22,500 nucleotides of DNA from Cristatella mucedo (Eukaryota > Bryozoa > Phylactolaemata > Cristatellidae), in the NCBI GenBank assembly GCA_009760855.2, contig WPIO01000074.1, positions 1,057,501-1,080,000 on the forward strand, given 5' to 3'. Position numbers and translations under genes: made by a program. Shown one piece after another: positions 18,801 through 22,500 of this stretch (the stretch's first letter is position 1; each line of letters begins with the position of its first letter). Below the pieces are notes generated by a model. It did not search any database. It was given only the letters and a program-made list of their open reading frames with translations, and was not told the DNA's origin.

Positions 18801-18942
18801 TAAAAAAGAATATAATTCATTTCTGCAGCGCCCTAAGAGAACTTAATCTATTTAGGCGCTTCACATATGCCTCGGGGCTCGAGCCCACGACCTAGGACAG
18901 ACCTTAGTCGGAGCGAGCAACTTAACCAGTGGGACCAGGGTG
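18801..18942 (-). mobile_element. SINE-1 copy inserted in the 14-bp array
   Basis: On the minus strand it has the head (GGTTAAGTTGCTCG region, B-box-like GGGCTCGAGCCCC), CATATGTGAAGCGCC, AGTTCTCTTAGGGCGC, and the end AAATGAATTATATTC with a short A/T tail. It differs from the copy at 13772 by scattered substitutions. Its position inside array sequence shows it arrived after the array formed. Confidence 0.85.
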
Positions 18943-19209
18943 AACGCTTGCAGAAGGTGACTAGTTTTTTTGACCTACAGAATTTGAGCTCGAAAAGGTG
19001 AGTGCGAGCAACACACACGCGCATACACTTATAAAAAGCAATTCAGGCCTCATGGATAGCTTATGAATAATATACTTCGCAGAGAGACAAAGAGACAGGG
19101 AGACGGAGGGTCAGTGCTGACGGGACGCCCCCGGACCCCCTGTACAGGGGGCTCCACCCCAGATCCACGTGCCATCCCAGTGCTTCTATCCTGGCTATAA
19201 CATGCTCAT
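18943..19209. other. Unassigned, with a GC-rich palindrome
   Basis: Unique-looking DNA between array blocks. CCCCCTGTACAGGGGG at 19136-19151 is a perfect 16-bp palindrome, extended by GGA and TCC on its flanks with one bulged base. No gene is seen. Confidence 0.5.
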
Positions 19210-19440
19210 GAACGCTATAAAGCAGTACTAATAAAGTAGTACCAAAAAGTAGTGCCAAAAAGTAGTGCCAAAATAGTGCCTTAGAGTAGTGCCAGGAAGT
19301 AGTTCCAAAAAGTAGTTCCGACAGAGTAGTACCAACAAAGTAGTACCAACAAAGTAGTACCAACAAAGTAGTGCCAACAAAGTAGTGCCAACAAAGTAGT
19401 GCCAGCAAAGTAGTGCCAACAAGTTGTGCAAACAAGGTAC
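19210..19440. repeat. Homogeneous 13-14 bp tandem array, youngest block
   Basis: Unit CAACAAAGTAGTGC. TAGT occurs at 19327, 19341, 19355, 19369, 19383, 19397 and 19411, exactly 14 bp apart. The units further left (from about 19225) are 11-14 bp and more varied (AAAGTAGTGCCAA). The minus-strand frames encode Leu/Tyr/Trp/Thr-rich repeats of 14 residues (42 bp), an artefact of three 14-bp units. Confidence 0.93.
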
Positions 19441-19470
19441 ACAATGCTGAAATATAAAAATACCGTTTCT

Positions 19471-19525
19471 CTATCTCTGTCTATCTGTCTGTCTCTGTCT
19501 CTCTGCCTCACTGTCTCCGTCTCCC
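19471..19525. repeat. Short CT/CTGT microsatellite
   Basis: CTATCTCTGTCTATCTGTCT-type run directly right of the 14-bp array and left of a SINE-1 copy. Confidence 0.85.
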
Positions 19526-19540
19526 ATTCGAGCGAATTCG

Positions 19541-19638
19541 TTTGACCAAGGTCGTTAATCGCGCGAGCCCTGCGGCATATGGGAAGCACCTAGCTACAGA
19601 TTCAACTCTCGTATGAAGCTATTCAAATGAATTCTATA
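19541..19638 (+). mobile_element. SINE-1 copy, 5'-truncated and diverged
   Basis: It begins within the tRNA-like head (TTGACCAAGGTCGT). It keeps GCGCGAGCC, CGGCATATGGGAAGCACC, AGATTCAACTCTCGTATGAAG and the end ATTCAAATGAATTCTAT, in the same order as the copy at 13772. The stem bases GCGCC/GGCGC are changed here to GCACC and GAAGC, so the structure is weakened. Confidence 0.7.
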
Positions 19639-20403
19639 CATATTTTACAAATGAACGCCATTTACTGGTTTCTTAAGTGAAACGCTAATGTGTTCTTCTT
19701 GAGACTGCCACGTTCAACGGCCACTCGTCGGAACAATTTTTCTTCCGAGCAACGAAGTAAGTCTCGGACGTAGCTCAAGACGCTATTTAAAGGCTTATGT
19801 AAAACGTATAAGCAGATTTTCTAAAAAGAAAACGAACATGCAGGTTTGTACAACGCCGAAAAAAGTTTTACTTGCACTCACACGGCCATCCTCGTCGCTA
19901 GATTTGGAGCTGCAACAGGCTGCTGAAGCTTTGAGCTTGTAGCCATAGAGGAGGATACTGCAATGTACTGCATCGGTCGTCCTTTCTTCGCTCTCCTGCT
20001 TCTTGACCTGCTGAGACACTTTGAGCTGGGACGAACCAGCGTTAGCATCTCGGTAAAGCCACAGCGAGTCGCGTCGGTTCTAACGAGATCCGGCTGGGCT
20101 CTCGGATCGCCCGAGACTCGAGGTGATCCGACCCGGTGTCGCCCGAGCTCTCGTCGTAGCCGCGGCGCCATTGTAAGCGGCGTCAGCGACGATTAGCGAG
20201 GCGTCGCCAGTTGCCTCGTCCGCGTCGCCAGCAGTCGCCGTGGGCGAATTCATCGCCGCCGACATCCGGTTTCGCGAGCGCGCGCGCCTCAGCGCCGCCG
20301 CTCGGTCTACCGCAGCCGCCTCCGTCTGGTCGGGCTCGGCTCTCGCTTGCTGCCGCTGCTGCCAGCGCGCCGCCCTCGGCGCAGCAGCAGCGGCATTCTC
20401 GTT
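19639..20403. other. Unassigned; CpG-rich from about 20.0 kb
   Basis: No gene is recognised. AT-moderate DNA to about 19900 changes to CpG-rich DNA with several overlapping open frames on both strands of 60-97 codons, none with a domain. A short GCA run lies at about 20382-20392. Confidence 0.45.
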
Positions 20404-20485
20404 CGCGCGCGCTCAGCGGCGAAGCGCGCGCGGCGCAGTCCGGAGGCGCGTGAGCCGCGCGCTTCGTCGCCGCTGAGCGCGCGCG
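20404..20485. repeat. GC-rich inverted repeat, arms of about 31 bp
   Basis: The left arm, 20404-20434 (CGCGCGCGCTCAGCGGCGAA...), pairs with 20454-20485 apart from a 3-bp insertion in the right arm (TCG near 20466) and an extra GC in the left. The loop is about 19 nt. Weaker pairing continues outward. The arms are almost entirely G and C. Confidence 0.85.
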
Positions 20486-20689
20486 AGTGAGAGCGAGAGA
20501 ACGGCGCTCGTCGCTCGAGCAGGCGCCGGCGAACGTGCAGACGGTTTCCCGGATGTTGCCGCCGCCATGGCATGAAAGGACAGCAGCTGCATGCCAGGCT
20601 GAGAGGTAATAATGGCGGCTTGCGAATAACGCAGCAGCGCTCCATCGCGAGCTTCCGTGCTAGGCTCATTTGCACATTTGCACACGCTT
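20486..20689. other. Unassigned sequence
   Basis: Two short overlapping frames, no recognised feature. It lies between the GC-rich inverted repeat and a LINE-A 3' end. Confidence 0.5.
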
Positions 20690-20880
20690 CACATTGGCAT
20701 GCTGACCCTGTGCGTGTCGCCCCTAACCATATAATTCATTTTGCTTGTTTTTCGAGCGTGATTTTACTCACCATTCCATTGCATTTCACTTTGCAGCAAA
20801 TGAAAAGCGCCAAGAGAGAGAGATTGAGTTCGCTGAGGGCTCTCTTTATCGAGTGCATTATTATTATTATTATTATTATT
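20690..20880 (+). mobile_element. LINE-A 3' end, 5'-truncated copy
   Basis: On the + strand it matches the 3' untranslated region of the nested LINE-A (5060-4877 on the minus strand). Both have GCATGCTGACCCTGTGC, CCCCTAACCATAT.ATTCATTT, GATTTTACT.ACCATTCCAT, TGCATTTCACTTT.CAGCAAA, AAGCGCC.AGAGAGAGATT and the tail GAGTGCATTATTATT. Coding sequence is absent. The terminal stem is damaged (GCGCC opposite GGGCT). Confidence 0.85.
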
Positions 20881-21066
20881 AACTCCACTAAGCTATGAAG
20901 ACTATGACACTCGATAAAGATATATTATATTATATCTTTATCGAGTGCATTATTATTATTATTATTATTATTACTTTTATTATTATTAACTTCACTAAGC
21001 TATGAAGACTAAGACACTCGATAAAGATATATTATATTATATCTTTATCGAGTGCATTATTATATA
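20843..21066. repeat. Tandem duplication carrying a 40-bp palindrome twice
   Basis: The motif TCTTTATCGAGTGCATTATT starts at 20843, 20935 and 21042. Between successive motifs lie an ATT run, a 27-bp spacer (AACTCCACTAAGCTATGAAG...) differing at two positions between copies, and a palindrome. The palindrome has arms CACTCGATAAAGATATA and TATATCTTTATCGAGTG around TTATAT, at 20908-20947 and 21015-21054. One arm is the LINE-A terminal sequence and the other its mirror. The second unit is 15 bp longer because of an extra ACTTTTATTATTATT. Confidence 0.9.
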
Positions 21067-21907
21067 TACGCTCCTCGTCCTCGGCTGGTGCAGGCAGGGC
21101 GGATCGATCCTCCTGTTGTCGTGGAGTTTTTTGTCTGTCTAAACTCGGCAATCGCCAGTAGTCATCCGAAATCAGCAGCGGCCTCCGAGCTCCGAGCCTC
21201 TGGAGGCGGTGAGCGGCAGCGGTGGCGGCGGCGGCATCAGCCACACGGTGCATATCTGCCACGCGCTCGCGGGAGCGCCCTGCGCGCCGCGAGCGAATTC
21301 GCAGTCGTCAGCAAGTGGCGACGGTGGCGCCGCCTATCGCGCGACGCGTCCGCCAGGGCAGCGCCCGAATTCGGAGCGACAGCTGGCGTAGAGATCGACC
21401 GAGAACCGGGAGAGGCGGGCGCTGGAGGTCGTCGCGCTCGCTGCGACGTTTTGCCAGCGCATAGCGTCGGATAGGATTACAAACGCAGCAGCTGCTGCAC
21501 TCTCTGCTCGTCTCATTAGGCCGAGAATTCCCGCTGCCGCAGTCGCGCGCGCCTGCGTCACGTTCGCCTTTCTTTCATCATTGATAGAAATGGACAGGAG
21601 CTCTCTGCATGCGCACATCCTGATGCTGAGCCAACGCGAGCGTCCTATTTCCAGTGGCGGGCAATCGCCCACTGCCCATAGCTACATCGGGGCGCGGCGA
21701 CCTCTAGGCCGCCGCGCCCTATAACCGCACTGTAACCCGTAACCTATAACCTATAACCTCACGATCGTCGTCGACGACGACGGAAGTCTGTCTTACTTTC
21801 ACACGATGAGCAAGCGCCTAGTTCATGTCAAATTAATAAATTAATTACTAACTAGCGATTTTTCGCCGCAATTGTTCCTCCTTAATTTGCGGGCCTAGTC
21901 CCGCCTG
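21067..21907. other. CpG-rich unassigned sequence
   Basis: A 140-codon + frame (21052-21474) begins within the palindromic repeat. It is Arg/Ala/Gly rich, overlaps open frames on the other strand and shows no domain. Three ATAACCT-like heptamers stand at about 21739-21759 after a GTAACCC. No gene is assigned. Confidence 0.45.
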
Positions 21908-21938
21908 CATGAGCGTCGCGAGGGTCTCGCCGCTCATG
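21908..21938. other. Compact stem-loop followed by an A/T tail
   Basis: CATGAGCG pairs with CGCTCATG, and GCGAG with CTCGC inside (loop GGT). Just upstream GCGGG and CCCGC (about 21889-21904) form another small stem. A TTTTA-rich repeat begins 7 bp downstream. The layout resembles the structured 3' end of a small retroelement, but no head or coding part is recognised. Confidence 0.45.
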
Positions 21939-21944
21939 AAACAT

Positions 21945-22002
21945 TTTACTTTATTTTATTTTATTTATTTATCTTTACTTTATTTTATTTATTTATCTTT
22001 AC
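21945..22002. repeat. Tandem TTTACTTTATTTTA unit
   Basis: TTTACTTTATTTTA begins at 21945 and 21974, with a third partial start (TTTAC) at 21998. Periods are 29 and 24 bp, differing by one TTTTA. Confidence 0.85.
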
Positions 22003-22500
22003 AGGAACGTTTTTGCACGTCTCACCCGCTCCCCTGATACAATCCTAAATCCGCCGCAGGTTTAAGGCGAGTACCCTTGGACCAGCCAGGTCAGCGGCTG
22101 CAACTTCAGGTTCAATGAATGGGAACACCCGTGTCATGTTTTAGATGACGGATACAGAGGTTCTCGGGCTGAGCTCTTTAAGTGCTGAAATTGAAAGTTA
22201 CCGAAAACGACGTACAACAGATTTCTTTTTAGGGAGATTTTCAAGCCTTTCCCCGTGGAACTTCACCCAAGTTCTAAAGACAAATACTGCACTTACAGTT
22301 AACGCATCCCGCACTAGAGTGCCGCCTTGAATGACGGTGCACGCTCAATAGCGCTAGGTTATAGGTCAGCAAACCCTACTGAGCCGGTGTATTAATGGCC
22401 GATCAAGGTCTCTTCAGCTTGCCAGCTGGCCCTACTTTAAGTGCTGCTCCTCTCAGCATCCTGAAAGCACTACTGGACAATAATAATAATATCAATACAT
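22003..22500. other. Unassigned sequence to the window edge
   Basis: A 61-codon frame at 22145-22330 has no domain. An AATAATAATAAT run at about 22480-22491 follows GCACTACTGGAC and could be the 3' end of another retroelement on the + strand, but the preceding sequence matches nothing else in this window. Confidence 0.4.

Noticed and set aside
19210-19440. CRISPR-like array
   Set aside because: The repeats are directly contiguous with no spacers, the unit is 14 bp, there are no cas genes and the context is animal DNA.
21733-21759. Interstitial telomeric repeat (ATAACCT heptamers)
   Set aside because: Only about three imperfect units, and they do not match the TTAGGG-type telomere expected in most animals.

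Overview
This is a gene-poor, repeat-dominated stretch of nuclear DNA from a multicellular animal. I cannot name the species. The clearest signals are non-LTR retrotransposons of the CR1/L2 type and tRNA-derived SINEs, together with long microsatellites and CpG that is not depleted. That combination fits an invertebrate such as a cnidarian, a hemichordate or echinoderm, or a lophotrochozoan. No intact host gene can be demonstrated, and there are no rRNA genes, functional tRNAs, CRISPR arrays or bacterial-style operons.

Layout. 0-2.2 kb holds unassigned sequence with a weak, broken coding-like relic. 2.2-6.1 kb is a retrotransposon graveyard. A short 3' piece of one LINE family ('LINE-B') lies on the + strand. 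A longer decayed LINE-B copy lies on the - strand, with reverse transcriptase motifs readable across several frameshifts, and it is split by a younger 5'-truncated insertion of a second family ('LINE-A'). Between the two LINE-B copies is a diverged tandem duplication of about 140 bp that looks formerly coding. 7.0-10.0 kb is dominated by CT and GA tracts, including about 300 bp of a GGAGAT hexamer array. 9.2-15.9 kb is mostly CpG-rich DNA with weak promoter-like spots, a second SINE family, a LINE-A tail abutting a SINE, and CAG-type repeats.

16.5-19.5 kb is the strangest part. It is a fossil tandem array whose units differ greatly in sequence but keep a 14-bp period over long runs. The array is interrupted by an unrecognised open reading frame of about 131 codons, itself split by an AT-rich insert between 14-bp direct repeats. 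20.4-21.1 kb holds a strong GC-rich inverted repeat, another LINE-A 3' end, and a tandem unit built from that LINE tail and its mirror image, giving two copies of a 40-bp palindrome.

How the parts relate. One SINE family has four copies here, and its 3' half matches the LINE-A 3' end, including a stem of the type GCGCC...GGCGC. This is the expected signature of a SINE mobilised by LINE-A machinery. LINE-A inserting into LINE-B gives a relative age order. All family names here (LINE-A, LINE-B, SINE-1, SINE-2) are local labels, and no database was consulted.
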